64,000 bases of DNA from Pontibacter anaerobius (GCF_026241195.1 NZ_JAPFQO010000003.1:310001-374000); one strand, 5' to 3'; counted from the first letter of the stretch, positions 1-9,159 are shown. Program-made: numbers and translations. Notes: generated by a model not told the origin, from the sequence alone.

Positions 1-12
1 AAGCAAATATGA

Positions 13-46
13 AGATAAGCCCGGCTTTTGGTTGGGCTTATCTTTT
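13..46 (+). terminator. Intrinsic terminator of the gene left of the window
   Basis: A perfect 10-bp stem (AGATAAGCCC, 13-22, with GGGCTTATCT, 34-43) is followed by a T-rich tail. It lies before the hpt promoter, so it most likely ends a plus-strand transcript entering from the left. Confidence 0.75.
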
Positions 47-56
47 ATTTTATACT

Positions 57-64
57 TACCTTTG
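57..64 (+). promoter_or_regulatory. Bacteroidota -7 element for hpt
   Basis: TACCTTTG matches the TAnnTTTG -7 consensus of the Bacteroidota primary sigma factor. It sits 22 bp before the ATG at 87. A TTG at 32-34 is a loosely spaced -33 candidate and overlaps the upstream terminator. Confidence 0.5.
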
Positions 65-86
65 TTCAGGATCAACCCAATTTTAC

Positions 87-629
87 ATGGAACCGCGTAC
101 CATTCAAATTCACGATTGTGAGTTTAGCACTTATATTTTTGAAGAGGAAATCATCGCTCGCATTACCATGCTGGCCGAGCAGTTAGATAAGGATTACGCC
201 GAAAAGCAACCCCTGTTTCTGGCCGTACTCAATGGCTCTTTCATGTTTGTGTCAGATTTGCTGAAACGCGTTTCCATACCTTGCGAGATCTCGTTTATAC
301 GTTTGGCAAGCTACCAGGACATGCACAGCACAGGTAAAGTAAAAGAGATACTTGGCCTGACGGAGGACATCCAAAATCGCCACGTGGTGGTGCTGGAGGA
401 TATTGTGGACACCGGCCATACCGTGCACGGCCTGTTGCAGCAGCTGCAAGACCGCAGCCCTGCCTCAGTGGAGGTGGCAACCCTGCTCATGAAGCCCGAC
501 TGCCTGCAGCACCCGCTGGATGTAAAATACGTGGCCCGCACCATCCCGAACGACTTTGTGGTAGGCTACGGCCTGGACTACAACGGCCTGGGCCGAAACC
601 TGCGCGACATTTACAAGATCGTGTCGTAA
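87..629 (+). CDS. hpt: Hypoxanthine phosphoribosyltransferase
   Basis: Purine-salvage enzyme that joins hypoxanthine or guanine to PRPP to give IMP or GMP in the cytoplasm. The 180-residue product has the usual family length. The PRPP-binding loop reads LEDIVDTG near residues 102-109, and an early LNGS loop near residue 47 also fits. The frame is open upstream to position 9, but the ATG at 87 is preferred: the upstream part overlaps a terminator and a promoter element, and Hpt proteins start close to this point. adk follows after 125 bp with its own promoter element, so the two may be separate transcripts. Confidence 0.93.
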   Translation: MEPRTIQIHDCEFSTYIFEEEIIARITMLAEQLDKDYAEKQPLFLAVLNGSFMFVSDLLKRVSIPCEISFIRLASYQDMHSTGKVKEILGLTEDIQNRHVVVLEDIVDTGHTVHGLLQQLQDRSPASVEVATLLMKPDCLQHPLDVKYVARTIPNDFVVGYGLDYNGLGRNLRDIYKIVS

Positions 630-723
630 CCCTGAAGTACAAGTAGCGTTAGGAGGCTTTTAAGCCAGGAGGTACAGCCGCTGGCGGTCCTCATAAAATC
701 AGAAAGTACATAGAATTTATACT

Positions 724-731
724 TATATTTG
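724..731 (+). promoter_or_regulatory. -7 element for adk
   Basis: TATATTTG matches TAnnTTTG and ends 23 bp before the adk ATG. No good TTTG -33 box is visible at 19-21 bp spacing, so only the -7 half is supported. Confidence 0.45.
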
Positions 732-754
732 CTCTTTATAAAAAGCTATAAGAT

Positions 755-1351
755 ATGCTTAACATCGTTTTGTTTGGCCCTCCAGGTGCTGGTAAAGGTA
801 CCCAAAGTCAAAAACTGTTAGATAAATACAACCTTATACACCTTTCTACCGGCGATCTGCTGCGTTCTGAGATTGCTGCCGGTACAACCCTTGGCCTGGA
901 AGCGAAAAAGCTGATGGACAATGGCCTGTTGGTGCCCGACGAAGTAGTGATCGGCATGATCGAAAATAAGGTAAAAGAGAACCGCCAGGCAGCGGGCTTC
1001 ATCTTTGATGGCTTTCCGCGCACTGTGCCGCAAGCCCAGGGGCTGGATAAGCTGCTGCAGGACAACGACACCGAGATATCCTGCATGATCGCACTGCGTG
1101 TGGACGACGAGGAGCTGACCAAGCGCCTGCTGCTGCGTGGCCAGACATCCGGCCGCCCGGACGACCAGAACGAAGAGCTGATCCGCAAGCGTGTGCAGGA
1201 GTACAACACCAAAACAGCACCGGTGGCCGACTACTATGCCGGCCAGGGGAAATACTATGCGGTAGATGGCATTGGAGAGATAGAAGATATCTTTAATGCG
1301 CTGTGCCAGCAGATTGATGCAGTGAAAGAAAAACAGGAAGAGAAAAAATAA
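755..1351 (+). CDS. adk: Adenylate kinase
   Basis: Catalyses ATP + AMP = 2 ADP in the cytoplasm. The P-loop GPPGAGKGT is at residues 8-16, followed by the AMP-binding STGDLLR segment and the DGFPRT motif. The LID is the short form (RGQTSGRPDD, no zinc cysteines), which accounts for the 198-residue length, and the C-terminus ends in a lysine/glutamate-rich tail. obgE starts 19 bp after the stop, suggesting an adk-obgE operon. Confidence 0.95.
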   Translation: MLNIVLFGPPGAGKGTQSQKLLDKYNLIHLSTGDLLRSEIAAGTTLGLEAKKLMDNGLLVPDEVVIGMIENKVKENRQAAGFIFDGFPRTVPQAQGLDKLLQDNDTEISCMIALRVDDEELTKRLLLRGQTSGRPDDQNEELIRKRVQEYNTKTAPVADYYAGQGKYYAVDGIGEIEDIFNALCQQIDAVKEKQEEKK

Positions 1352-1370
1352 GCCACAGGCTTAACAGGAT

Positions 1371-2363
1371 TTGGCATCAAGCAACTTTATAGACTACGTT
1401 AAGATCTGCTCACGTTCCGGGCATGGTGGCGGAGGTTCGGCACACTTGCATCGAGATAAGAAAACAGCTAAAGGCGGCCCTGACGGGGGCGACGGAGGCC
1501 GTGGTGGGCACATTATACTTCGCGGCAACTCCCAACTCTGGACGCTGCTGCACTTGCAGTACCGTAAGCACATCATAGCCGAGAACGGCCTGAACGGTGG
1601 CCCAAGCCACTCGTCGGGTGCGCAAGGTAAAGATGAGGTGCTGGAAGTGCCGCTGGGTACTATTGCCAGAAATGCCGAAACTGGCGAACTGATGTGCGAG
1701 ATCACAGAAGACGGTCAGGAAATCATACTTACTCCTGGTGGCCGTGGAGGCTTGGGTAATGCTCATTTTAAATCGCCTACAAACCAAACACCGCGCTATG
1801 CCCAGCCAGGTGAGCCAGGTATTGAGGAGTGGGTAATTCTGGAGCTAAAGCTGCTGGCCGATGTAGGTCTGGTAGGTTTCCCGAATGCCGGTAAATCCAC
1901 GTTGCTGTCAGTAATGTCAGCGGCGAAGCCTAAAATTGCCAACTACCCTTTTACAACCCTGGAGCCTAACCTGGGTGTGGTTGCCTACCGCGATTACAAA
2001 TCTTTTGTGATGGCTGATATACCGGGAATCATAGAAGGGGCCTCGGAAGGGAAAGGGCTTGGATTGCGCTTTTTGAGGCACATAGAACGGAACTCCATGC
2101 TGCTGTTTATGGTTTCTTGTGAGAGTGCCGATATAGCCGAAGAGTATAAAGTACTGCTAAACGAGCTGGAAACATATAACCCGGAGCTGCTGGATAAGAA
2201 ACGCATACTTGCCATCACCAAGTCCGATATGCTGGATGAGGAACTGGAGCAGGAAATGCGTGAAACCTTGCCTGAGGGACTTCCGACGGTGTTTATCTCC
2301 AGTATCACCGGCAAGAATATCACCCAACTGAAAGACATGATCTGGGAGGCGCTCAACAGCTAA
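1371..2363 (+). CDS. obgE: Obg-family GTPase (ribosome assembly)
   Basis: Essential GTPase of the Obg/CgtA family involved in 50S ribosome maturation and stress responses. The glycine-rich Obg fold occupies roughly residues 1-160. The G domain follows with GFPNAGKST near 168, the switch II DIPG, and TKSD for guanine recognition. At 330 residues it lacks the C-terminal OCT extension of some relatives. The start is TTG at 1371, chosen because the Obg fold begins immediately (FIDYVKI) and no in-frame ATG lies upstream. It follows adk by 19 bp and a terminator ends the unit. Confidence 0.94.
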   Translation: MASSNFIDYVKICSRSGHGGGGSAHLHRDKKTAKGGPDGGDGGRGGHIILRGNSQLWTLLHLQYRKHIIAENGLNGGPSHSSGAQGKDEVLEVPLGTIARNAETGELMCEITEDGQEIILTPGGRGGLGNAHFKSPTNQTPRYAQPGEPGIEEWVILELKLLADVGLVGFPNAGKSTLLSVMSAAKPKIANYPFTTLEPNLGVVAYRDYKSFVMADIPGIIEGASEGKGLGLRFLRHIERNSMLLFMVSCESADIAEEYKVLLNELETYNPELLDKKRILAITKSDMLDEELEQEMRETLPEGLPTVFISSITGKNITQLKDMIWEALNS

Positions 2364-2393
2364 AGCACAGCCCGGTAAACGTATAAAACCAGG

Positions 2394-2430
2394 ATCGGTA
2401 GAGGCTGCAAAGCTTGCTACCGATTTTTTT
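2394..2430 (+). terminator. Terminator after obgE
   Basis: An 8-bp stem ATCGGTAG/CTACCGAT (2394-2401 with 2417-2424) followed by a run of eight T. It closes the adk-obgE unit. Confidence 0.85.
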
Positions 2431-2431
2431 T

Positions 2432-2599
2432 AATGAGTGAGCCAGCGATTAAGTGAATGCGTTCCACTCTGTTGCCATCCTGCTAAGGATTCTTGTTGTA
2501 GGGAGGTTAAGCTACAACTACAAAGTATAGCTTAAGTCGATCATCGTTCACCCATTTAGTGAATCACTCATTCAAAATTAAAAAGTGCCAACTTGGCAC
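2432..2599. promoter_or_regulatory. grpE-dnaJ upstream region with palindromes
   Basis: The 304-bp gap before grpE holds a terminator and then this region. AATGAGTGA (2432-2440) is mirrored by TCACTCATT (2564-2572), bracketing about 120 bp. Nearer the gene lies the perfect palindrome GTGCCAA-C-TTGGCAC (2585-2599), with another TTGGC half-site about 10 bp on. The palindrome differs from CIRCE (TTAGCACTC-N9-GAGTGCTAA), so an HrcA site is not supported. A heat-shock operator is inference from position only. Confidence 0.4.
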
Positions 2600-2667
2600 A
2601 AAGAGCGGTTTGGCAAGACAATTGACAAGACAGTATAGACCAATCAACCTAACTTTTTTAAGGCATT

Positions 2668-3243
2668 ATGTCAGATAAAAATATTAAAAAGGAGCAGGAA
2701 CAAGAGGAATTGCAGGAGAACACTGCCAATGCAACCACTGATGAGGAACTGAACCAAGTGGATGAAACAGCGGAAGAAGCCACTGCCGAGACGCAGGAGG
2801 AGAAAACAGCTGCAGAACTGGCAGAAATGAAAGATAAATTCGTGCGCCTGATGGCTGAGTTTGAGAACTTCCGCCGCCGCACGGCAAAAGAACGCCTGGA
2901 GCTGATTAAAACGGCTAACCAGGATACGATGAGTGAGCTTCTGCCGGTGCTGGATGATATGGAGCGTGCACGCCAGTCGATGGAAACCACCAAAGACGTG
3001 GATACCATGCTGCAGGGCTTGGAACTGGTGTTCCATAAGCTGAAGCACGTAACGCTGCAGAAGGGCCTGAAGCCGATGGACACGAAGGCAGGCGATGACT
3101 TCGATAGCGACATGCACGAGGCGATAACGCAGATTCCGGCTCCGTCCGAAGAGCTGAAAGGCAAGATTGTAGATGTAATTGAGAAAGGATACACCCTAAA
3201 CGAGAAGGTGATCCGTTTCGCGAAAGTAGTAATAGGAGCGTAA
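2668..3243 (+). CDS. grpE: Nucleotide exchange factor GrpE
   Basis: DnaK co-chaperone that promotes ADP release. The 191-residue protein has a long acidic, Glu/Gln-rich N-terminus (residues 1-50), a heptad-rich helical stretch around 50-110 that forms the dimer stalk in this family, and the conserved C-terminal beta segment ending VIRFAKVVIG. dnaJ begins 3 bp after the stop, so the two are surely cotranscribed. dnaK is not in the window. Confidence 0.95.
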   Translation: MSDKNIKKEQEQEELQENTANATTDEELNQVDETAEEATAETQEEKTAAELAEMKDKFVRLMAEFENFRRRTAKERLELIKTANQDTMSELLPVLDDMERARQSMETTKDVDTMLQGLELVFHKLKHVTLQKGLKPMDTKAGDDFDSDMHEAITQIPAPSEELKGKIVDVIEKGYTLNEKVIRFAKVVIGA

Positions 3244-3246
3244 GCT

Positions 3247-4386
3247 ATGGCTAAGAGAGATTATTATGAGGTTTTGGGGGTAAGCAAAAGCGCCACACAG
3301 GAGGAGATAAAGAAATCTTACCGCAAAATCGCCATTAAATTCCACCCGGATAAGAACCCGGACGACCCCACCGCAGAAGACAAGTTTAAGGAGGCGGCGG
3401 AGGCCTACGAGGTGCTGAGCGACCAGCAGAAACGCCAGCGCTACGACCAGTTCGGTCACCAGGGCATGAACGGCGGCTTCGGCGGCGGTGGTATGAACAT
3501 GGATGATATCTTCTCGCAGTTCGGCGATATTTTTGGCGGCGGTGGCTTTGAGAGCTTCTTCGGAGGTTCTGGCCGTGGCGGCGGGCGCCGCACCCGCAAA
3601 GGCTCCAACCTACGCATTAAGCTAAAGCTGAACCTGGAGGAGATAGCCAATGGCGTAGAGAAGAAGATAAAAGTAAAGCGCTATGTAGCTTGTGCTACCT
3701 GCGGTGGCAACGGCGCCAAGAACGGCACCGACATGCAGACCTGTGGTACGTGCCAGGGCTCCGGCCAGGTGCGCAAGGTGGTAAATACCATGCTCGGCCA
3801 GATGGTATCCACGGCGACCTGCCCAACCTGTAACGGCGAGGGCCGCATTGTGACCAACAACTGCGAGGCCTGCCACGGTAGCGGCAGAGAGTTGCAGGAG
3901 GAGGTGATCTCGATCAATGTGCCGGGCGGCGTAATGGATGGCATGCAGCTGTCTATGAGCGGCAAGGGCAACGTGCCGGAGCGCGGAGGCGTACCCGGCG
4001 ACCTGCTGATCCAGATTGAGGAGGAGCCGCACCCGACCCTGAAGCGTGAAGGCAACAACATCATTTTTGAGCAGTACATCAGCTTTATAGATGCAGCCCT
4101 GGGTGCTGAGGTAGAGGTTCCGACCATTTCGGGCAAGGTGAAGATCAGCATTAAGCCGGGAACGCAGAGCGGCGAGATCTTCAGGCTGCGCGGCAAGGGT
4201 ATCCAGGATATCAACGGTTACGGCAAAGGCGACCAGCTGATACACGTAAACGTGTGGACACCGAAGAGCCTGAGCAGCGACGAGAAAGCGGTGCTGGAAG
4301 GCCTGCGCTACTCCAGCAACTTTACCCCGAACCCTGGTAAGAACGAGAAAGGTTTCTTTGAGAAGGTGAAAGACTACTTCCAGTAA
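3247..4386 (+). CDS. dnaJ: Molecular chaperone DnaJ
   Basis: Hsp40 that delivers substrates to DnaK and stimulates its ATPase. All type I parts are present in 379 residues: J domain with HPD at residues 33-35, Gly/Phe-rich linker about 70-115, four CxxCxGxG zinc repeats between about 148 and 215 ([32 protein letters not shown]), and the C-terminal substrate-binding domains. It forms an operon with grpE and is closed by a strong terminator 25 bp downstream. Confidence 0.97.
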   Translation: MAKRDYYEVLGVSKSATQEEIKKSYRKIAIKFHPDKNPDDPTAEDKFKEAAEAYEVLSDQQKRQRYDQFGHQGMNGGFGGGGMNMDDIFSQFGDIFGGGGFESFFGGSGRGGGRRTRKGSNLRIKLKLNLEEIANGVEKKIKVKRYVACATCGGNGAKNGTDMQTCGTCQGSGQVRKVVNTMLGQMVSTATCPTCNGEGRIVTNNCEACHGSGRELQEEVISINVPGGVMDGMQLSMSGKGNVPERGGVPGDLLIQIEEEPHPTLKREGNNIIFEQYISFIDAALGAEVEVPTISGKVKISIKPGTQSGEIFRLRGKGIQDINGYGKGDQLIHVNVWTPKSLSSDEKAVLEGLRYSSNFTPNPGKNEKGFFEKVKDYFQ

Positions 4387-4410
4387 AAGACCTTCCTGAA
4401 CTATAGTTTT

Positions 4411-4451
4411 AAGCCCGGTTTTCCGTATACACGGAAGGCCGGGCTTTTTAT
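4411..4451 (+). terminator. Terminator of grpE-dnaJ
   Basis: AAGCCCGG (4411-4418) pairs with CCGGGCTT (4439-4446). An inner TTCCGT/ACGGAA stem extends it, and a T-rich tail follows. Confidence 0.88.
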
Positions 4452-4550
4452 TTATACTTTCTGCAGCAGGTATAGCCGTTTTTGGTCTGCTTTATACCTG
4501 GCTTGGTCGATTAAGTATAGCGTAACAGGTATACTCTACGGCATAATATT

Positions 4551-4558
4551 TATATTTG
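4551..4558 (+). promoter_or_regulatory. -7 element for the ABC exporter operon
   Basis: TATATTTG matches TAnnTTTG and lies 22 bp before the TTG start of the ATPase gene, after the dnaJ terminator. No clear -33 box is visible. Confidence 0.5.
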
Positions 4559-4580
4559 AGTAAACTAAAACCAAACACCC

Positions 4581-5492
4581 TTGAGTATTCTGAAGATTGA
4601 TGGCGTAACCAAAACCTACGCCAACCACACTGCCCTCGACAACGTGAGCTTCGAGATTCCGCAGGGATGCATTTTCGGCTTGCTTGGCCCCAACGGTGCA
4701 GGAAAAACATCGCTCATCCGCATTATAACCCAGATAACCGGCGCCGACAGCGGCAAAGTATACTTTAAGGGCGAGCGCCTGAAGCCCAGCCATATTAAGG
4801 ATATGGGGTATTTGCCGGAGGAGCGCGGCCTGTACAAGAAGATGAAGGTAGGAGAGCAGCTGCTGTACCTGGCGCAGCTCAAAGGCTTGAGCAAAGAGGA
4901 GGCCACTGCCCGCATCAAAGCCTGGGTAGACCGTTTCGAGATTCGGGAGTGGCTGGGCAAGCACATCGAGGACCTCTCGAAAGGCATGCAGCAGAAGGTG
5001 CAGTTCATCGCTACGGTGCTACACGAGCCCTCTCTGATCATCCTGGACGAGCCGTTCTCTGGCTTCGACCCCATCAACGCCAACCTGATAAAAGACGAGA
5101 TACTGAGCCTGCGCGACAGGGGTGCCACTATTATCTTCTCCACGCACCGCATGGAGTCGGTGGAAGAGCTGTGCGATAACATTGCGCTGATAAACCGTGC
5201 ACAGAAAGTGCTGGACGGGCCGGTGAAGGAGATCAGGGATGCGTATAAAACTGACACTTTCCAAATCATCGGGAACGGCCATTTATTGATAACCTCCCCG
5301 GACTTTGAGGTGCTGGAGCAGCATGACAGTCACGGCATTTTCAGGGCCAACGTGCGGCTGCTGAACAACACCACACCAAACGACCTGCTGCGTTACCTGA
5401 TACAGCGCGTAGAGGTGCACTCTTTTGTGGAACTGGTACCAAGTATAAATGAAATCTTCATCCGAAAAGTAAAGGAAACACACCATGCATAA
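4581..5492 (+). CDS. ABC transporter ATP-binding protein (NatA-like)
   Basis: ATPase subunit of an ABC-2 type exporter. Walker A GPNGAGKT is at residues 36-43, the signature is the variant LSKGMQQ near 133, Walker B LIILDEP is near 154, and the H-loop reads STHRM. The 303-residue length includes a C-terminal extension typical of NatA-like subunits. The start is TTG at 4581, since the ABC fold begins there and no ATG precedes it. It overlaps the permease gene by 8 bp. NatA/NatB pairs export sodium in some species, but the substrate cannot be read from sequence. Confidence 0.9.
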   Translation: MSILKIDGVTKTYANHTALDNVSFEIPQGCIFGLLGPNGAGKTSLIRIITQITGADSGKVYFKGERLKPSHIKDMGYLPEERGLYKKMKVGEQLLYLAQLKGLSKEEATARIKAWVDRFEIREWLGKHIEDLSKGMQQKVQFIATVLHEPSLIILDEPFSGFDPINANLIKDEILSLRDRGATIIFSTHRMESVEELCDNIALINRAQKVLDGPVKEIRDAYKTDTFQIIGNGHLLITSPDFEVLEQHDSHGIFRANVRLLNNTTPNDLLRYLIQRVEVHSFVELVPSINEIFIRKVKETHHA

Positions 5493-6843
5493 GATCTGGT
5501 TGATCATACAGCGCGAGTACCTGACACGTGTGCGCAAGAAAAGCTTCATCATCATGACACTGCTCACCCCGCTGTTGCTAGCTACGTTCATGATCCTGCC
5601 CGGCCTGCTGATCTCGATGTCGGGTGAGACGGAGACGGTGATGGTGCTCGATGAGAGCGGCCTGTTTGAAGGTAAGCTGGAGGACAAGAAAGACCTGAAG
5701 TTTATACCGTTGGCCGGCACCCTGGACCAAGCCAAAACAATTTACCAGGAAACGGATAACACAGCCCTGCTTTATATTCCGGAGATGTCCATTAGCGAGC
5801 CAAAGGGCTTTACCGTGTATGGCAAGAAGAATATCAGCATACAAACACAGGTGCGCCTGGAGAACGCGCTGGAGAAAGAGATTGAGAACCAGCGTTATAT
5901 TGCCTCTGGTATAGACCGCGAGACGCTTGATGAGATAAAAGCCAATGTGTCGCTGACTGCCGTTAACCTCAGCGACCAGGGCGAAAAAGACAATAACGCT
6001 GTGATTACCTCGGTGGCCGGTGTGGCCGGAGCGGTGATCATCTACTTTTTCATCTTCCTGTATGGCGTGCAGATTATGCGCGGGGTGATTGAGGAGAAAA
6101 CCAGCCGCATTGTGGAGGTTATGATCTCCTCGGTGAAGCCTTTCCAGTTGATGATGGGTAAGATTATAGGTATAGCCGCCGTGGGCCTAACACAGTTTCT
6201 GCTTTGGATCATACTTTCTTTTATAGCCGTAACAGCTGTTTCGGCTGCTTTCGGGGTGGATGCCGCCCCATCGCCGGCCGCGCAGTATGCAGCTGGGCAA
6301 GTGGCCGCGCAGGGCGAGGATATGGAGAATGCTGACATCAGCGCTATGGAGAACCCTGAGGGAAAGAATGAGTTTGCCAGCACTTTCAACGATATTAAGT
6401 CCAGTTTTGCCAACCTGCCGGTGGCGCTAATTTTCGGCTGCTTCCTGTTTTATTTCCTAGGCGGTTACCTGCTCTACGGGTCGCTGTTCGGGGCCATTGG
6501 CGCCGCCGTGGATAACGAGACGGACACGCAGCAGTTCATGATGCCAATCACGATTCCGCTGGTTATCGCCTTCATCATGTCGTACTCCATCGTACTTAAA
6601 AACCCGGATGGCCCGGTAGCCTTCTGGATGTCCATGATTCCGCTTACCTCTCCGATTGTGATGATGGTGCGCGTGCCGTTTGGTGTGCCTGCCTGGGAGC
6701 TATTGTTGTCGATGGGTATTCTGGTGGCCGGCTTTATCTTTACCACCTGGATCGCCAGCCGCATTTACCGCGTGGGCATCCTGATGTATGGCAAAAAGGT
6801 GAATTACAAGGAGCTGTCGAAGTGGTTGTTTTACAGGGTGTAA
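5485..6843 (+). CDS. ABC-2 type transporter permease (NatB-like)
   Basis: Membrane partner of the preceding ATPase. It has one membrane segment near residues 20-42, a large extracytoplasmic domain to about 175, and a block of hydrophobic helices in the C-terminal half. The loop after the third helix is long and Ala/Glu-rich. This architecture fits the ABC-2 NatB/YhaP group. The 8-bp overlap with the ATPase implies translational coupling. A lipoprotein gene follows 10 bp later and may belong to the same unit. Confidence 0.88.
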   Translation: MHKIWLIIQREYLTRVRKKSFIIMTLLTPLLLATFMILPGLLISMSGETETVMVLDESGLFEGKLEDKKDLKFIPLAGTLDQAKTIYQETDNTALLYIPEMSISEPKGFTVYGKKNISIQTQVRLENALEKEIENQRYIASGIDRETLDEIKANVSLTAVNLSDQGEKDNNAVITSVAGVAGAVIIYFFIFLYGVQIMRGVIEEKTSRIVEVMISSVKPFQLMMGKIIGIAAVGLTQFLLWIILSFIAVTAVSAAFGVDAAPSPAAQYAAGQVAAQGEDMENADISAMENPEGKNEFASTFNDIKSSFANLPVALIFGCFLFYFLGGYLLYGSLFGAIGAAVDNETDTQQFMMPITIPLVIAFIMSYSIVLKNPDGPVAFWMSMIPLTSPIVMMVRVPFGVPAWELLLSMGILVAGFIFTTWIASRIYRVGILMYGKKVNYKELSKWLFYRV

Positions 6844-6853
6844 GTATTGAAGT

Positions 6854-7510
6854 ATGAGAACTTTAAAGCCATTTATACTTCTGCTGATGTTAGCCGGATG
6901 CCAAAACACAACTGAAACAACTTCTACTACAGAGGAGCAGCCTGATTATACTTTGCTGCAAAAGGAGCTGGAGGAGATATATGACCTTGACCAAGGTGTG
7001 CGAGATGCAAACTGGGATTCTATCAGTGCTGTCCCTGGTGCGCAGAGGGCCTATATAAACAGAATGCACCAGACAGATTCTACCAACCAAACAAAGATGT
7101 TGCCCATACTTGAAAAGTACGGCTGGTTGCCGAAGAGCAGCATAGGGGAGAAGGCGGCTGATGGTATTTTTTATGTGGTACAGCACTCCAATACCAAAAC
7201 AATAGAAAAGTACCTGCCACAGATGGAGGAATTGGCTAAACAGGGAGAGGCAAGCGCCACGGATGCGGCTAAAATGCGCGATAGGCTATGCATGTGGAAG
7301 GGTGAAAAGCAGCTCTATGGCACGCAAGCCGTTAATTTTATAAGAGGTGATGGCACGCATGTCATATGGCCCATTGAAGACGTGGAGAACGTGAACAAGC
7401 GCAGGGCAGATGTTGGTTTTACCAACACTATAGAAGAGTATGCCGCAGAAATGGGGGCTACTTTTAACCCTGACGAGGAGCTGCCCAAGGTAAAGATTAA
7501 TTTCGAGTAA
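6854..7510 (+). CDS. DUF6624-like lipoprotein
   Basis: The first 16 residues form a lipoprotein signal peptide with lipobox LAGC, so the product should be lipid-anchored in the envelope. The mature part has the spaced pattern of DUF6624-type proteins: LDQGVRD near the start, a central IGEKAADG...VVQHS stretch, then MRDRLCMWKG and LYGTQ. The function of the family is unknown to me. The gene starts 10 bp after the ABC permease and is closed by a terminator, so it is likely the third gene of that operon. Confidence 0.75.
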   Translation: MRTLKPFILLLMLAGCQNTTETTSTTEEQPDYTLLQKELEEIYDLDQGVRDANWDSISAVPGAQRAYINRMHQTDSTNQTKMLPILEKYGWLPKSSIGEKAADGIFYVVQHSNTKTIEKYLPQMEELAKQGEASATDAAKMRDRLCMWKGEKQLYGTQAVNFIRGDGTHVIWPIEDVENVNKRRADVGFTNTIEEYAAEMGATFNPDEELPKVKINFE

Positions 7511-7549
7511 GCACTCTCCCCGGAGGGATCTCAAGCATCAAGTTTAACG

Positions 7550-7580
7550 ATAGCCGGTACATTGCGTGCTGGCTATTTTT
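7550..7580 (+). terminator. Terminator of the ABC exporter operon
   Basis: ATAGCC (7550-7555) pairs with GGCTAT (7571-7576), followed by TTTTATT. A modest stem but well placed. Confidence 0.65.
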
Positions 7581-7617
7581 ATTATCTTGAAGTATAAAAA
7601 TCAGATTTATAAAGGTG

Positions 7618-8499
7618 ATGAAGTATAAACTCCTGACATTTCTTTTGATTGCGATAACGACAGTAGCCATGGCGCAGAAAAATGACAAACCTGCTTACCG
7701 CCTGTTCACGGCGGAGGGTAAAAGTATAAACTACGGCAAAATGCTGAAGGAGCTGCAGGAGGCGGAGGTTATACTTTTTGGCGAGCAGCACAACGACCCG
7801 ATTGCGCACTGGCTGCAGTTGGAGGTGGCCAGGGATCTTCACCGGGAGAACCCTCAGAAATTTGCCCTGGGAGCCGAGATGTTTGAAGCCGATGTGCAGC
7901 TGGTGCTGAACGAGTACCTGGCGGGGCAGGCGCCGGAGAAGAACTTTGAGCAGGAGGCCAGGCCATGGCCCAACTACGCCACCGACTACCGGCCTGTAGT
8001 GCGTTTTGCCAAAGAGCAGCAGATTCCGTTTATCGCCACGAATGTGCCGCGCCGTTACGCCGCCATGGTGTCTGGCGGAGGCCTGGCCGCCTTGGAGGGT
8101 GTGTCGGCGGAGGGGAAGCGCTACATTGCCCCGCTTCCGGTTACCGTGGACATGGAGCTGCCCGGGTATAAAAGTATGATGAGCATGTTTGGCAACAGCA
8201 CGCACCGCAACACCAAAAGCATAAACATTGTGCAGGCGCAGGCCCTGAAGGATGCCACCATGGCGCATTTTATACTTGGACAGGTAGGGCAGGGGCGGCA
8301 GGTACTTCACCTGAACGGCGCCTACCACTCGGATAACTTTGAAGGCATCGGTTGGTACCTGAAGCAACTCAGGCCGCAGGTAAAAACGCGCACCATCACC
8401 ACCGTGTTGCAAGCCGACCTGGAGGATCTATCCGAAGAGAACAAGTGCAAAGCCGACTTTATACTGGTGGTACCTGAAAGTATGACGAGAACCTATTAA
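7618..8499 (+). CDS. ChaN-family lipoprotein-like protein (Tiki/ChaN fold)
   Basis: Member of the ChaN/haem-binding uptake family, which shares a fold with Tiki proteases. It has a cleavable signal (about residues 1-20, ending MAQ) but no lipobox cysteine, so it is probably periplasmic. The family motif GEQHNDP lies near residue 50, a second conserved histidine block reads NGAYHSDNF near 240, and Glu/His residues between would form the pocket. A GTG at 7615 immediately precedes the ATG at 7618, and ATG is preferred. The role in iron or haem handling is by family only. Confidence 0.8.
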   Translation: MKYKLLTFLLIAITTVAMAQKNDKPAYRLFTAEGKSINYGKMLKELQEAEVILFGEQHNDPIAHWLQLEVARDLHRENPQKFALGAEMFEADVQLVLNEYLAGQAPEKNFEQEARPWPNYATDYRPVVRFAKEQQIPFIATNVPRRYAAMVSGGGLAALEGVSAEGKRYIAPLPVTVDMELPGYKSMMSMFGNSTHRNTKSINIVQAQALKDATMAHFILGQVGQGRQVLHLNGAYHSDNFEGIGWYLKQLRPQVKTRTITTVLQADLEDLSEENKCKADFILVVPESMTRTY

Positions 8500-8593
8500 G
8501 TTAGTGAGTTTAGGAGTTAGAGAGTTGAAGAGTATGAAGGTAGCATGACCTCACAGCATCTTCTAGACCTGTGAGTGTCTGAAGTATAAAACA

Positions 8594-8624
8594 ACAAAGC
8601 CCGGTTACAATAACCGGGCTTTGT
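8594..8624. terminator. Bidirectional terminator between chaN-like and iscA-like genes
   Basis: A perfect 14-bp stem with a 3-nt loop (8594-8607 with 8611-8624) lies between convergent genes, with A-rich and T-rich flanks. It can serve both strands. Confidence 0.88.
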
Positions 8625-8653
8625 CTATTCTAAAGAGAAAGAAGGTTTCTTAA

Positions 8654-9001
8654 TTATGCGGAGAAAGAGCTTCCGCAGCCGCAGGTGCTGGTTGCCTGTG
8701 GGTTGTTAAAAGTAAAGCCACGTGCATTCAGGCCATCCTGGAAATCAACCACCATGCCCATTACATACATCCCGTGCTTCTTGTCCATGATCAGCGTTAC
8801 GCCGTCTAGCTCAAACGTCTCATCAGTATCTTTCGGCTTGTCGAAGCCCAACAGGTAAGAAAGTCCCGAGCAGCCACCGCCCTGCACACCAACGCGCAAT
8901 CCATACTCAGCTGGTACGTTTTTTTCCTTCAATATATTTTTAACCTCTTGCAAGGCTTTTTCAGTCAGGGTTATAGGTGCAGTTTTAGTTTCTGTTGCCA
9001 T
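8654..9001 (-). CDS. HesB/IscA-type iron-sulfur cluster assembly protein
   Basis: A-type Fe-S carrier of 115 residues. The three ligand cysteines are in place: GGCSGLSY in the middle and CGCGSSF at the C-terminus. The body has the usual pattern ending in LNARGFTFNNPQA. The frame is open to 9040, but the ATG at 9001 (MATETK) is chosen because the extra residues look like leader and overlap the promoter element. No suf or isc genes are adjacent, so whether it is SufA, IscA or ErpA-like cannot be told. Confidence 0.9.
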   Translation of the reverse strand: MATETKTAPITLTEKALQEVKNILKEKNVPAEYGLRVGVQGGGCSGLSYLLGFDKPKDTDETFELDGVTLIMDKKHGMYVMGMVVDFQDGLNARGFTFNNPQATSTCGCGSSFSA

Positions 9002-9027
9002 AGTATAAAAGTCTTTATTTGTAGCCA

Positions 9028-9035
9028 CAAACTTA
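9028..9035 (-). promoter_or_regulatory. -7 element for the iscA-like gene
   Basis: On the minus strand this reads TAAGTTTG, matching TAnnTTTG, 26 bp before the ATG. No -33 match was found at standard spacing. Confidence 0.4.
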
Positions 9036-9159
9036 CACAATAATCTACAAAGATGCTTGCAGGGGCTACATTGTACTTAGTAAACAGGCAAAGCTATGAA
9101 ATGATTCATGCATCCAGAATTAAATTTTTGCGATATTTATACTTTCAAAGACAGAAAAT

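Noticed and set aside
2585-2620. CIRCE element or sigma54 promoter upstream of grpE
   Set aside because: CIRCE consensus is absent. TTGGCAC resembles a -24 box, but GG to GC spacing does not fit a sigma54 promoter.
7615-7617. GTG start for the ChaN-like gene
   Set aside because: An ATG follows immediately at 7618 and gives an equally good signal peptide.
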